Program-made: the position numbers and the translations under genes | Part shown: positions 23,501-38,500 of the stretch, piece after piece | How positions within the stretch are numbered: the first letter of the stretch is position 1 | Layout of the letters: each line of letters begins with the position of its first letter | Source: Pisaster brevispinus | Lineage: Eukaryota; Echinodermata; Asteroidea; Forcipulatida; Asteriidae | Direction of reading: 5' to 3' | DNA length: 64,000 nucleotides | Assembly: GCA_023634235.1 (NCBI GenBank) | Contig: JAMKCF010000041.1 | Span: 248,001-312,000, forward strand | Notes under the pieces: model-generated | What the model was told of the DNA's origin: nothing | The model's database searches: none | What the model saw: the letters and a program-made list of their open reading frames with translations, nothing else

Positions 23501-26500
23501 AAGGATTTGTAAGGGAGAAAAAAACATCATTGTGTAATTTAGTCCGAAAAATTACCGGTATAAAGGCCTTCTGATTATGAAGTTCATACTTGAATCATTT
23601 TTATGTGAAATATTTCCCACTGAAGTCGTATTCCAGAAAACTGTATACAGCCCCTGATTTGGTTCTTATTACCAAAATTAAGGACTTCGTGTTTACATGC
23701 TGAAAATTGTGCATGTTTTTTTTCACTGTTTTCTCCTGAATCACGTAACGGATTGAGCCCAAATTTTCACAGGTTTGTTGTTTCATGTTTATGGATGATC
23801 ACACAAAAAATGAACACTGTCTGTGTGTATTTTGTTAGCTCTACCAATCCTGTATATTACCTTTAACTTCATACACCCCAGATCGTGAATCACAAGAACT
23901 GACCATATTGGCGATTATTCAGCTGTGGTCAAGGTGAAATCAGTCCTTCTGTGAAGGCATTTATTAATTTATTGTCCAGAATTAAAGAAAAAGGATGTTG
24001 TGTTCCCTTCGGTATTATAAGATGTTTGTAAAACGCTTCCATTGACGAAGATCAGACTTGGCCTGTCCGACCTCGTTCCCACGGGCAGCGTGTTGCGTCG
24101 TCCCCTCTCAAACAAGACACGGGGAAATTGTCGCGCCGAGATGATACATATTAAATTAATAGCTACTGTGCCCAAGTTTCGGGTTTGGTGAATCTACCTC
24201 CATGGGTCAATAAAGTATCTAAGAATGGTGAACCAGTACTTAGGCCGTGGCCGAATTGGCGGCTACGATTACGGCTACGGCTGGATCTCTACGTCATTGT
24301 GTGTTGATGTATATTACGTCCTTAGCAACAACTTGGCACAAGCTGAAGCCGTAAAATAGACCCCCTGGCCCTTGCATTGGCCGCCATCGTTGATGAAACG
24401 TGCACGCGTGAGGCTATCGTTGGCTGAGAGTCGTCCGCAGCGCGTACACTTTTCCATTGTTTGTCATCAAAGATGGCGGTCTATGACGTCTTATAATCCA
24501 TCATTGATCTCTTATCCATCTACAGACCCCCTTGCATAACGCTCAACGCAGCTGCTGGTATGCTGAGGTCACGCGCACGTTTTTACGCGCGGAATGTTCT
24601 GCCTCCTTTTGTCTCATCAGTGAGGGCGCTGTTTGAGAGTGTGACGTCATTTGCAAGGGGTTTATTCGGATACGGCCGTTATACTTGCAGCAAGTAAGAT
24701 GTCGGACTGGTTGAAACAGTTAATTATCTTGCCGTACTCATGCCCCCTCAGACAGCAACCTTTAGTTATTGGACCTAAAGTACTCTTCAATTCTTCATTT
24801 CCTTTAAAAATGAAGGAAAACGTTTGAAAATAATCTTCGGGTGATTGTACCTTATAATTGATTAGAAAAATTTGTTTTATTAATACCTGTAGTTCTTAAT
24901 TCTAAACGGAAGCCAGACATCACATCCATGATGTATTACTTCATTTCCACCATTTCCATCGTTTCCACTTGTTGAAAACTACTAAAGAGGTCTTCCTCAC
25001 GGTCACCATTGAACTGCTAGACGCGATCCTGCAATTCACGTCAACTACCGTCAGAACTGCCAAACCATTACACATTGTCTCGATTAAACATAGCGAAGTT
25101 CAGATTTTCTGTTGAACTATGTCTGAAGTTTTCACCACGCGTCGATCATCACTCGCTTACTTAGCTTCAATATACCAGGATTGTCAACTCCGGGACTTGG
25201 ACAATTAATGTGTGTAAAGCTGGAAATTTGTAAAGAAAACAGAGGCAATTTTGGGCGGCATTTTCAGCGAAGTGGCGGATATTCTTGATTAGTAATAACC
25301 TGTCATGATGATAGCCAGTAATTGAGTCTGGCATCCTACACTATCAGTGACTCATGTGGAAAGCTTTGGTGCTAATATTATCCAAATAAACCAGCCATCT
25401 TCACTTTGTATGTTTCTGTGCCAATTTTATAGAGTTCGGGATTGAAGTTTTCCTGAAATTTATATTGACTCGACCTGGAACACAAAAGTTAAATTACTGC
25501 TGGATGTGCATATAGTTTTATGTAAGAACTCTATGTGAAGGCTACTCTAAAATTCTTCAAATTAGTACATTTATTAATTGATCACTTTTATGGTTCAATC
25601 ATACACTTGAATTGCAGCCAGGTTGTTTGTATAACACTTGGCTTTTAGAGTGTTGTATCTGCGGAGAGAAACATTGATGTTCCAGGTTTCCATGTCACGA
25701 CTCTGAACATCTCCTGGGCAATTTATAAAAGTGATAGAATAGGTGTCAAAACAATCGCAGATCGGCAACTAGCATGGGACCACTTAATGTCACTGTGATG
25801 GAAAGTGGAACCACGAGGGATTTCGTTTCCTTCGTTCACAGATGTTATTGCAGTGTCTACTCGAATTTTATCCCAGTAGATCGACAATATAGCGTGTCGT
25901 GGCCGAGCATCGAATTCAAGTTCTGATGGTTAAGTTATTTGGGGCGTGGGTTCGAGTCCCTGTCATGACACTTGTGTCCTTGAGCAAGATGATTTACTAT
26001 AATTGCTTCTCTTCACCCATGGGTATAAATGGGTACCTGTGGGGGGTAGAAATTGATGTTGGCATTGAAAAAAACCTTCGGAGCGCCACGGCAGCCCGGG
26101 GCTACTCCCCAGAGAACCGATGAGAAAGGTTACAGTAATGCTATTGGCACAATGGCCGGGGCTCAATTTCAGACAAAATTGCTGAACATTTGTTTGCTTG
26201 ACAAAAATAAGGCAGGGGACCAGTCACAAATTGTACATATTATGACATCGCTTTTTTGCTGGTAATTATTTTGGTAAGCATAAACTTTTGTTGTGCTTTA
26301 GCTACTTTTTTGCTTAAGTAGCTCTATGAAATTGGAGTCTGATGGACACATCTAATGTTAAGCGCATTAATACGTTATTGTATAATATTGCGCTATATAA
26401 GTTATTATTATAAATATTTCTTTAGCCAAGTACATGTCCCTTGAAACCCCAGTAGTGACTGAGCGAGAATGTGAATGACATGCGTGAGATTTTCAGGATT

Positions 26501-29500
26501 TCAGGATTTTCTCAATGTCTCTTTGAGGCAGTGAGTCACTAAAGGGGGAAAGAAATAGTCCACACATTGTGGCCAAACCAGTAGGTTTGCATTTCTGGTG
26601 AGAGTCTGCAAACCTCCTGAGTTCGTAACATCTTGGAGGTTCCGAGTCTAGAATAATGGGGGATCTAGGTCCGCATATCATTCTCAGGAATTTTCTTATT
26701 CGTCGAATGTCATCCCTGGGGTGAGATTTTGAGGAATTCTCGTTTTGATTTTGTGTGTAGGTGGACTTGAATAACTTATTAGAATAAGTCTTATATATAA
26801 TGTTTTAGGTGATCACCCTGGCAGCCGCTTCCCGCGGGTTGTGTCATGAACTTGGATGTGATCCCTGGCTACATACACGGCAGCTAACGGTTGTATGGCT
26901 TCTGACTGGCACCCCGAACAAAGATATTGACTAATAGGGAGACCGCCAACTTAGGGCTGGATAGCTCAGTTGGTAGAGTGCCGGTACGTTAATCTGGAGG
27001 TCGCAGGTTCAAGTCCCGCTCTAGTCAAATTTTCTTTGTTCAAACCAAAAGTGCATAACAATTTATCTTTCAAAGTGGTCCATCCAACCAAACCAAGGCT
27101 TAAGACCATGTGACCTGTGACATCACATGGTTACAATTAAGCCAAAGAGCCTGGACTTTCTAAAGGCACAATTTGTACGAAGCTCAATTCACAGAAAACA
27201 TTAAATCTTACCCTTTATATCAACTGGGTTTTCTCAGCACTTGATGTTTGCATCCGAAAGTGTTACGATGGGAAACATTACCTAATTAAAGAATATTGTC
27301 GATAGTCCTTTTTAATTTTTCAGAAGGTCGTTTGCATGGACGGTGTGTTTTAAATTATGGCAAAAAGAAGCGCACGAATGCCTATTTAATTACTTTGCAG
27401 ATTTCTGTTTTTCTGAAGCTGCTGTTAAGGTCTTGGATGCGATTAATCACGTTCTTTTCGGAAATGAAAAGACATAAAACTATAGAGATAAATAAGTTAC
27501 TCATGTCCAAGCCTTGAGTGTGTAATCAGCTCGTGGTGTAAATACTTCCATATTCTGTCATTTGCGTGACTTGGCACTTGACAGGTTTTTTTTCGATTAA
27601 TATGTAAAAATCACCCACTTTCATATTACGAAAGCAGGGTTCTGACTTTGTGTTTTGTTATTTACTGTGAAGTGATTCAAATGTGAATTTGTTCTGTTTT
27701 GGTTGGAACTTTTGGGACGAAACAGTGGATTTCATGGGACGAAAAAGAATGTCTGATTTATTAATAATGGAATTTGTTAAAGGCTAGACCCAACTTCATA
27801 GAGCTGCTTAAGCACAGAAAGCAACTAAACACGAGACAATTTTGCTTAATACAAGAATACGGTAATCGGTCAAAATACCATGTTGTATGTATATCATTAA
27901 TGATTGGTATCCTGCACATTTTTGCTTCGCAGAAAAGTGTTATGGCATGTTGTCTGCTTATTAAGCAGCTTTATAAAATTGGGCTCGCAAACTCGCAATA
28001 AATGGTGTCTTTTAAGGTCACTTGGGGGCTTTTTCTGTGTCGTTTGGTGTTAAATATGTTTTCACTACAAACCATTCCTTAGGTTTGGTTTGATGTGGAC
28101 AGTCGCAGACGCTCGTTCTCAAAAATGCATCCTTGTGGTGCATTCTTTTGTTCTTCTTCTGTACACATATTTCCTTGTGGAACATCACAGTCTTAGAATT
28201 CCCTATGGAGTCCTTTTGTTTTCCATTTGTTTTCCCTTGGTCTCCATAAGGTACCGAAAATGAGCGCACTGCCAGAAATGGGGCAAACCCTTTCTCCTTG
28301 GCAATATTTAAGTGTAACTTGGTTCTTCTACATGCAACACAGCATGCGGGACGTACGGCTTTATGCCCCCCACCCCATTAGTTTATGTGGATTAAAATCT
28401 ACATCCATTCTAATCTAACAAAGACGTTGTCTTCTCATTGAAACTCGTACACCATTACTCATCATTGTCTCCCTCCGTTCCTCCATGGTCATATCATAGT
28501 AACAATAGACAAGCTGTCACATTGTGTCACGTTATGAAGCATTTGATGGTTACCACTGCTAGACTTTGTTTCCGTTTGGTGATAACTAGACCAGATTACC
28601 CGACTTAGTGGACCTCTAAACTTTTGTTGTAGGCTGTCTCGACTCGATGGAATGAATGGCCATTTTAAGAGACGGGTTTATTGTTTTGGGATATTAGATG
28701 ATTGTTTCCAGGCCGGTGATTTGTCAGGATTTGAGTCTGGTTTGGTTTTGGGATTTTAATATTTGATGTCTTTTCGAAACCTTGGCTTTTGGTTTGGGCT
28801 TCGGCTTTGGCTCCGCTAGCCTGTTTGAAGCCCAGTACCGAAAGCAAACGTTTTCAAAACATCCGTCAAACAGGAGCCATGGTTTCGGAAACGGTCATAG
28901 AAAGTGGACAAAGTTCACGCGTTTTCGGAATAGTGCCCTTTAATGTCGGTTTATGACCTTCAAACTTAATGCTATATCATCCCCCGTAATTCCTCACGGT
29001 CACTGTCAAAATGCACATTTCTCATTTCGCGTGGGAGAAGGAATCCTAAAAATCCAGCTAGAGTTCTAGATCGTGTGTACATGATCTTTGATAGCTCGTT
29101 GAAAGGCCTCGAAGCTATAAGTGCTACTATATAGGGCTTCACAATATGGGTTTACTGTCTTGTACATTATGGTACATACACTGTATTGGTGAAACACCAA
29201 CAGCCAAAATCCCATTCAAAGTTCTACAGAACATACAACCTTGCAGATGGCAGTTACGGGGTACCTCCAATGTTGTTCTATTACTCCCTTTTCTGAAGAA
29301 ATCCTCTGTTGGGTAGCACTAAAACAAAGAAGACTAAGTGGGTATCATAATTGTTCCATTGTGTAAATTACCCTGTAAGTTTGCGTGCGTATAGGACTAT
29401 AGTTCTGACAAACTTCGGCAGCTACCGTTGTGTGCGACGCCACTTTATTTTAAAAAAAAATAAAATTATATTTTATTTATTTATTTTTTTTTTTTTTTTG

Positions 29501-32500
29501 GGGGGGGAACAGCCCCCCATGTAGTTTGCGTTCGTACTTCGAAGCCCAATGTCATGCTAGTGCTTACGGCAGACTATGCGCTTACGGTTCTTTGGAGCGC
29601 GTGAATCTATGGTCAGGGCCCAAAGTTTTCTGCTGAGCAAAACATTGCAGATTACCAGTCAAAACTGGTACACGTTACATGTTTTTTTTTGGCTGGGAGC
29701 CTTAATCTGGTAAGCATAATGTTGCTGTGTTTAGCTACTTTTTGTGTATACATGCATCTGTGATGGGGTTTTTTTTTCAGAGAAACACCAACAGCCAGAT
29801 TCCATTCAACGTCAGAACACAAATGCCCCTTTTGGCAATTACGCCCTTCCATTGTTGCTCTATCATTCCTTTTTCTAAAGAAACCCACTTTGAAATTAGG
29901 GCCAAGTACCGTAAGCACAATTCTGCGTAAGTAGAGTCGTGACATTTTTCCTTTTACTATTAGGTCCAATTTCATAGAGCTGCTCATGCAGAAAATGTTG
30001 TGTAACAAATTTCTGCTAAGCAGAAATAAGCAGGATACCAGTCGCAAGTTGGACATTTGACATGGTAGTTTGGCTGATAACTTTATCCTGGTAAGCATGA
30101 TTTTGTTGTGCTTAGCTACGTTTTTGTGCAGCTCTTTGAAATACCACCAATGTAGAACAACTCAGTCGTGAAATTCACATTGGAATACTTTGTTTACAGA
30201 AGGTCTATCTGACTATCTTATACCATAACATTCACCATCTATCATTCATTACATACATCACTCATACCACTGCTCCCCGTGGATCATGACTAGCGAGTTA
30301 ACGTAAATAGTTGTTTTGCCCTCCTTCACCCCAGGCAACCCAACGTAAACATGGCGCAGTTGGCAGGCTTGGGGGCGTTTCCGGGTAGCCCGCTGAGCGG
30401 GCTGAAAATACACTTGGCACGTGTTAAGTTACATACACCTGTTTGACATTCCTGCTGGATGACGAGACTACGATCTCAAGGAATTATTTTTACCACTTGG
30501 CCCCCAACTAAACTAAAAGTTCCCATTGCCCCCCTCAATAAAGTACTAAACATCGAAACTGCGATAGTCTTTTTGTCGGTCCCCTGTGTAATCAATGCGG
30601 CAACTCAATCATTAGCTCTGAAGCCAACCAATTTCACAGGATCCGGTTTTTGTCACAAACTGTTTTTTCACTGCAAACGTAGTGAAGTAGCTCTTGCTTA
30701 TTCGTAATTGCAGTCTGTTTACCACTTTAACCACTGTTTACCGCTTTTACGTCTTCAGAGTGACCCAAGGTACGGTCGACACTAAAGTTTCATCATTTAA
30801 AAGAATATAATATAACAACAATTAATATAAGAGCAATTTTGTACAATAGCCAAATCAGAAAGTGACCAATGTGGTCATCTTGAAGGCCAATCAACTGGTA
30901 CACTGCTGTTCAGAGTAGAAAAGTAAAGTTCCTAGGTAGTATACCATGTATGCGTAGAATATAAATCGATTAATAACTGTGCTGAGGTTAACTAAGAAAT
31001 ACATGAAATATATGAAATACAAGAATTATATCAATAAGCGCATATGAACTCAAAAATACATGAAGAAAATCAATTCAAAGAGAGACACCTGACAAGGCTT
31101 GGAAGCGAGCCCAACAAACTAAAGAAACCTACTTGTAACCTTATCTCACTGTTTATTTAGAAATAAACTGTCTCGCCCAAACTTTGTGTACATAGAATTT
31201 CAAATTTCGAAATTCTGACACAATATTATGTACTGATTAGTTTAAGTGTTGTGAGACTAGCAGATTATACTGTTCGAAATGTCGCGACCACAAAGGTTCT
31301 TGTTAGAACTTCTTCAAAACAAAGGTGATAACATGGCTGTTCCCATGAGTTTTCTATTAAATACTGTGATTACTGATAAGTTTATTATTTTTTAACGTAC
31401 AGTAGGTCTAGAACGGGCGCTTGCAAAGCACGTGGTGGTACTTCTTTTTTTATATCAAAATGGTCAATCCCCGTTGATAACAATGGAAGCTGTTTGTTGT
31501 GTGGGCTAAGGTGTTGGTTCTTGTCTGGTCGGCTGGTTGTAATAATGTACTCATCGACAACTTTTATACAAGGTATATATTTTCAAAGACGCTTAAATTG
31601 TTGCTGCCTCATTAGGCTCTCTACAATATTGCTTGCAGGAAGTCCAAGTGGCTCTTTTGTCCACAATTGCTGGCACAGGTTACATGGTCTATGTATTTAT
31701 GTAGTTGAGGGTATCTTATGCTCAGTTATATGATTTGTTTTAACGGAGAGCGAATTGATTACAATTGCCAACACCAATTAGCTTATGAGCTAATTGGTAT
31801 TAGCTATTTTAATCAAATAGAATTACCTTGTCACAATTGTGTTTGATGTAGAGAGTATTCCGTTCATTAAGTCTTTCCTGACAAAAAGAATTATAAGCTT
31901 TTAAAGATGCCAGGTCTGATTTTTTGATGCAGATTTGACTAGAAATTTTTAGATTTAAATGTTAAATGGCTTTTTGTGTAGATTCAATAAAGTTATAAGC
32001 TTTCATTGAAGGTATTGCACGAGCAAATCTGCAAACGATAAGTGGTAGTTAATTAAAAACTATGATGAATTATTGTTGGGGTCGCAACAATGTCTCTCGC
32101 CCATCAGCCATGTACAAACAAGTTTCCATGTTACATGTATTTTGTGAATTGTCACTTTCATATTATGAAAACGTTTCTGTTATGTTTTCGTCTTGAAGCT
32201 GCATCACCCTGTCAAAATTCGTTCAGAGAAAACATTCTTTAAAAACTTCTTTCGGCAAAACTCAGGCCATACAACTCCACACCGATGTCACGCTAACGGT
32301 TAGTCTTTGCGTAAGACGTTACTGTTGGTTATCACCCGTTTATCGCAACTCTCCTCATCGTGCATACAAGAATTCCATCAAACAATAGCGGGCGCTGCGC
32401 ATGGTTTTACTATCTAACAAAAACGTTAGAACGTCTTGCTCCAAGACTAGCTTACGGTAAGCAGAGCCATGAGAGTGCACCCCACTCAGTAAACTTCCAT

Positions 32501-35500
32501 ACATAGAGTCAGTGCAAAATGCTAAATATTCAAAAATACTTTAAAATACTAAATAATTCTCAACAGTTTTTGACAGTAAAGAGAAGATTATCCAGTGACT
32601 CCTAAACCGTTATCCTCTGCTCAATTTGACTTTGGGAATCCCAATGCCCGTCTTGTGTAAATCTTCAAACGTCCAAGCATCAATCTTGGGGGAAAAATGT
32701 CCTACACCTCTCGACAAATAGTACTATTTTTTCACGGACTAGGTCATCCATAATACTCCAAGTAGGAACCCCAGGTCACGTGCTAAACCTTTGTACCCCC
32801 CCCCCCTTTTGGGGGCTCTCAAATCTGTCAAAATATTTTTTGAGGGCCTACAAAATATTCATGAAGCAGTCGCTCTGTTTTCTTCCTATTTAGTTGGGGT
32901 GCACCCATGAAAATCTGCCCTTTATCGGAATGGCAGTCAAACAAGATGGCTGCTCTTCTGCGGTAAAAGTCTAGCTCGTGGCGAAGGCTTACACTCAATT
33001 CTCCTCATTTCCATAAATCATGGTTTTATGACTGACACCAATGACCGGTCAACTTTCTTGGGATTAAAGAGCTCTTGCAAATAGTCCTTCGTGTCTGTCA
33101 TGGTTAATTTACTTCGCCTTGCTTATGTTTACGGTTTCTGGTCGTTATCACGACCACTGAACTTTTTTTCCCCCGCCAGAAATAGTCCCGATGATTGGGA
33201 TACTTGATCTGACATGTTTATGTACATTTTCTCGCAACAGGCTGGAGCGCCATGTTCTATGTCTTTGAGTTTGCCTAGGTAGGTGTGTTAACATGGATGG
33301 TTAGTCCTTATTTATGGTAAAAAGTGAAGAATTTGTTTGGAGCAATCGAGGGGGAAAAATAAACAGTGAACCATCTTCGTTGTTTCCCCCATGGTTTAAG
33401 CGTTGCATACAAAGTGTGGACCTGAGAACTAAAGAGGTCCACAGTATGTATGGGGCATGAAACACTATGTGGACTTCCACACGTCCACACAGTGTTTATG
33501 TTTAAGCATACGCAGTGTTTTTTTTAAGTGCACCGAACAAATGAATGTCCACAGAGTGTGACGACACAGAGCATCATGTACTCCCGTGGGTTTAAGTTGC
33601 ACGTCTAATATTGTTGTCTTGTTTAACATTGTGATTTGTAATTATTATTGCTAACTTGTTTAAGCTTGTGATTTGGTGTTGGAAAAACAAGTTTTTCAAA
33701 GGAAAGTTTAACTCTTTGGTACTGTGGAGTCAACAATTCGGTTTTACAAAATAGCGGACCGTGTTAGTTCTCAAAGTAAAAGGAAAACCGTACGATTTTG
33801 AGGCATATTTGTGCGGATCATATTCTACCTTTAAAACATCTTTCAAACCATACTGATTTCCCAACAAACGCTCGTTATAGTCCAAATCGCCAAATCCAAG
33901 GCAATTGTCCCTTTAAGCTTTTCTAAAGTGCTGTAATCGATCTTTCAAGCCATTTTTCTATTTACGACCAGACAGGGTATACTTTTGGTAATTGTCAAAG
34001 ACCAGATCTGTCCTCACTTGGTGTGCCCCAACATGCATAAAATAACAAGTGAAAAATTTGACTCAATTGGACATCGAAGTTGCAAGAAAATAGTGAAAGA
34101 AAAAACACCCTTCGTTGCATAGAATAGTGTGCTTTCAGATACCTCTGAGATTTGAATTTTTGCGTGAAGAATTACCTCTCTCTCTCTAAAATTACACTAC
34201 TTCAAAGGGTGTTGTTCTAACAATGTTTTATAATATCAACCCTCTCTAGTGCTCTTTACCAAGTAAGTTTTTATGGTCATTAATATTTGGAGTAATTCCC
34301 AAAGTGTACCCACCCCTTTAAGGGCATAAAGAAGAGCGCTGTCAAAGGATAGTGCCCATGCTGCACTTTTGTGTCCCACACAAATTTACCTCAATTTCGC
34401 TGCTGGGTGGATCTGCTATTATTGGAAGATGCTACGTCTTGTGCGCGTCTGGGGAGCGGGGCTGTGACATCCCCCACCTGTTATTGAAAAGCTTGTGCGC
34501 TTTACTGATTTTACTTTCGGAGAAGTCAAACTGGGTGGCATGTTTTCATTTTCGGCAGAAAAAGAAACTGTTTCAGAATCTGAGATGAATCACCAGCCGG
34601 TGATGCATCACCTTATCAACGATTTCCACGATAAATGTCGGTTATTTTCATCCAATTTCACAGAAAAGTTAAAGTTTGAATGAGGTCAAACTCAAGTGTG
34701 GGCATTGTCAATCTTAAGGGTTTTTTATTTTATTTGTTTTTATTTGATACTCTTTTGAAATGTAATTTTGTTTTTGTTTCAATTTCTAAACTAGGAGACA
34801 CGTTTCACCTCTTACCAACTTTTAAATTGTGATTTATTGGATAAATCCAAATGAATTGACTCCGCATGGTGTTGGAGGTTGAACCTCTTCCCTCCTACCC
34901 TCGAGAGAACTGAACTCTCTGTGCTCTGTGCTTTGTCCCGGGTCTCACTCCCGGTCACGTCCCAAACTTATTCATCACTTTGGGTTTTTTCTGGGTTAAT
35001 AACCCTTATAACTAAACAATCCCCTGCTTAAGATTGACCCTCTCTAAAGCATTTTGTAGGCTTTGAGAATGTTGTAAGCAGCGGCGTTCAAAATGTTTAT
35101 CCTGGGACCGTCTGAACATGAGGTGAATCTTTTTTGCGACTGCCCGCACTGCTCATACGGGTGCACCACACTAAATAAACTCCTACAACATACAGTGCAA
35201 AATGCTAACCATTCCAAACAAACTAAAACAACCACATAGAAGTCTCACAGCTTTTTACAGTAAAAGGACAATTTTCCATTGACTCTTGAACTTTTATCCT
35301 CTGCTCAATTTGATATGGGGAGTCCCAAGGCCCGTCGAGTTATTCTCCCTCCAAATCAAAACACCCCTATACACCGGTGTAATTTTCCAAACATCCGAGC
35401 GTCAATCTTGAAAAATGTCCTACACCTCTCGGTAAATAGGACCATTTTCAGGATCCAAAGTACATCCAGCTGGAAGTCAACAATCCCCCAGTTGCAATGG

Positions 35501-38500
35501 GCAACATTTTTACTCTGTACATGTTTTATTGGGCTCATGTCTAGAATATTCGGAGGACCTTCAAATTGGGCCGACGCTCTGTTTTCTCCCTATTGGGTGC
35601 ATTATACAGCGGTCTAATGTTTTACACTGTCTGAATCATAGCCATTGTTCTCTGATTATGCTGTCTGTCGGGGATTGCCACCACCCGTTTGCATGCAGTA
35701 CCCCTTTTACAGACATATTTCCCGGGAAATCTTTTTGAAAACTTATTTGACCTGTTCACACTTGAATTGCTAACCCTGGCAAACTCTTTGCGTATAGGTT
35801 TAGGTATACCACTGCTTGAGTTTTCATTTTCCGCGGCAAAATCGCCTCAAGTGTGATACTAACATGTGGCTGAAATTCCCCGGGTATTTCGTCGGTGTTT
35901 TCCATCTGGGAGTTGGGACAGCCGGTATTGTGAAAATGGCTGCCCAAACACCTTCCCCATCGAAGCCTAATTTCATACAAGCTTGCTTACCGGAATAAGG
36001 TCACCAGCCAAAACCATGTCACGTGTACTATCTGTAGCTGGTTTCCTGCTTAGTCTTGCTTAGCAAATGGTTGTTAAGCAATATTTTCTGCTTAATCAGC
36101 TCTATGAAATTGGGCCGTGGTTGTTTATGGCATAACCCTTCCACCATGCTTCTGATAAGGCAACAACTGCACGTACAGGTATTCTTTAATTTGAAGACCG
36201 AAGTAGAATTGGCGGCCCTCTAGTTATTTTCAGGTTTATATTTTAGTTTCTATGACCGCTGGTATGCGCTTGTGACGTGTAACTTTTTCACATTTTCACA
36301 TAGTTGTTTATTTTATCAACCGACAAAAAGTGCATTCCGACGTTGGAACGCAAAATAATGACATGACTGTGTTTCGGAAGACGCACGTTCAGAAAGGACT
36401 TCGAAATTATGTTTGTTGACTTTTCCATAAAACTGCAATCATTCAAAATGCGTTTGAAGGGGCCTTCGGATTGGGCGTCTTTTAAGGCCTTTGTTTTGAA
36501 ACGAATATGATTGATAAGATGTTTTAAAAGTACAATATAATGATTCACATTTAGGTATTCCTTGAAATTGTGTGGTTTTATGTGTAGTTTCATGACAGAA
36601 CACAGTCCGCTTTTTTAGAACCAAATTTTTGACTCTACAAAATGGAGGACCGTATGTTCTGCTAGTTTTATTTCAAGAGAAAAATTTATGTTGTTCAATC
36701 ACTACTCGGTAATTACACTAATCTTGAAAAGGAAGGAGCAATTCCAAACAGCAAAATTTAGAGCCCCCCCCCCCCCGTTATGCCATTAATATTTAAGATT
36801 TAAAAAAAAATAGTTCAGGCAACTAACTATTTGTTTGCATTTATACCATAGGTCCTTTTGGTTGGTAAGCAGTTTGCAACAGCTAATACTATTTTTCAAT
36901 AGTTAAGTACTGTCACCGGAATAATCAATATGAAATTGTGTTTGTTCCGTCCTTAGTACATTACAAAGAGAGAGCAATGGCGAAGCACGGACGCCATCGG
37001 TATCACTTTGATCTGACACGGATACCAGAAGAGGAGACTGTTACCGCAGCCGAGCTCCGGGTGTTCCGGTATAACACCAACCAATCCCCTGGTAATGGAA
37101 CCTACAGGATTAATATATACCAGGTCCTACCTCCGGATCAAGAAAGTGGAAGGTACAAAAAAAATTTTTTTAAAGATCAACTGCTCTCTGTTTAGGAAGG
37201 AGTCTAAAGGATTAAGAAGTACTCTCACAATTCCTTGAACAGGGCCGAATTTCATAGAGCTGCTTAAGCTCAAAGAGTAGCTAAGAACAACAAAATTATG
37301 CTTACCAGAATAAGGGTACCAGCCAAACTACCATGTCACATGTACAATTTGTGACTGGTATATTGCTCATTTCTGCTTAGCAGACAGTGGTTAAGCAATA
37401 TTTTCTTCTTAAGCAGGTCTATGAAATTGAGCCCAGAGTTGACCTAAGTCCGGGTCCCCCCCCCCCCCGAAGCAATGGACCCTACTGTCTAAAAGTTTGG
37501 CCATTACTAACCGGTTGTAACTGGGTACGAGCTACAAACATGTTTACCCTTTCCAAAATCGGTGAAAGACAATTTTTCAAAATGGCTGATTTCAGTTGTT
37601 AAACCCAAGTAAGGACAAGGTGTTTACATAATGACAGTTTGTCACTATTTTGTTATTTCGTGCATGTGGTTGATCACACAAAACATGAATACTGAGTGTC
37701 ATGTCTGCGACTACTTTGTCAGCTCTACCAATCCTGTAATAACACCTCTAAAAATACTACAAAATGCTGATTTTTGTTTTCGATCTCCGTAGAACCTCCA
37801 GATCGATGGCGTACTTGGATGGGCAAGTAGTCGGTCGCGGTGAGCACGGATGGCTTGTGTTTGACGTCACGATGGCGAGTTCGTCATGGCGTACATCTCC
37901 ACGTGCAAACATGGGCTTGCATGTTACTGTGGAAACATTACAGGGTATGTGTACGAAGTTAAACATTCAATTCAAGTCATTTAAATATTACGTTTTTATT
38001 CCATCCCGAACAGTACATAACAGAAAGCAAAAATACATTATTGTGGAGGCTCGATCCTAACATTAGCAAAGACTTGTAGTGAAATGACGTTAGACGAGAA
38101 AACACAAGACATGACTTGACTAATTAGTTAATTATTTAAGACAAGACAAAGATAGACATGGCGACAAATGATCTAACCAAAAAGAAATTAAGATAAGTTA
38201 TGAATAAAAAACTGTAATCATCTTTAGATGAATATCACAATAGACCATGACTTTTTAAACATTTGTTTGAAAAAAATTTGTGACCTTGTACATTCCAGGG
38301 CATTTTCTGGCAGGCAAGATACTGTTCTATTCATATGGGAAAGCTATCAAATTGTGTCACAATTTCCACCTGAATACAAAAGTGACAGAAATAACAGCTG
38401 TACAAGTTTTGAGATGTGCCCCTCTCTGCATATTGATAAAAAACAGACAGTGCAATCTCCATAAGATTGAGTATTTTCTTCCACTGAGCTGTGTACAAAT

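Larger units (their letters stand above)
17598..36956. other. BMP5-8 intron 1 (19.4 kb)
   Basis: A very long phase-1 intron between the signal-peptide exon and exon 2. It holds repeats M, I, K, L, J, D, A and H, listed separately. I found no nested gene. Stretches 24.2-25.9, 27.3-29.6 and 30.4-32.4 kb contain nothing I can name beyond short repeat fragments. Confidence 0.85.

Noticed and set aside
26957..27028. Functional tRNA gene
   Set aside because: The acceptor and D arms look plausible, but the T stem and anticodon stem mismatch and a SINE body follows directly.
29652..30098. 148-codon - strand frame
   Set aside because: It covers two copies of foldback element A.
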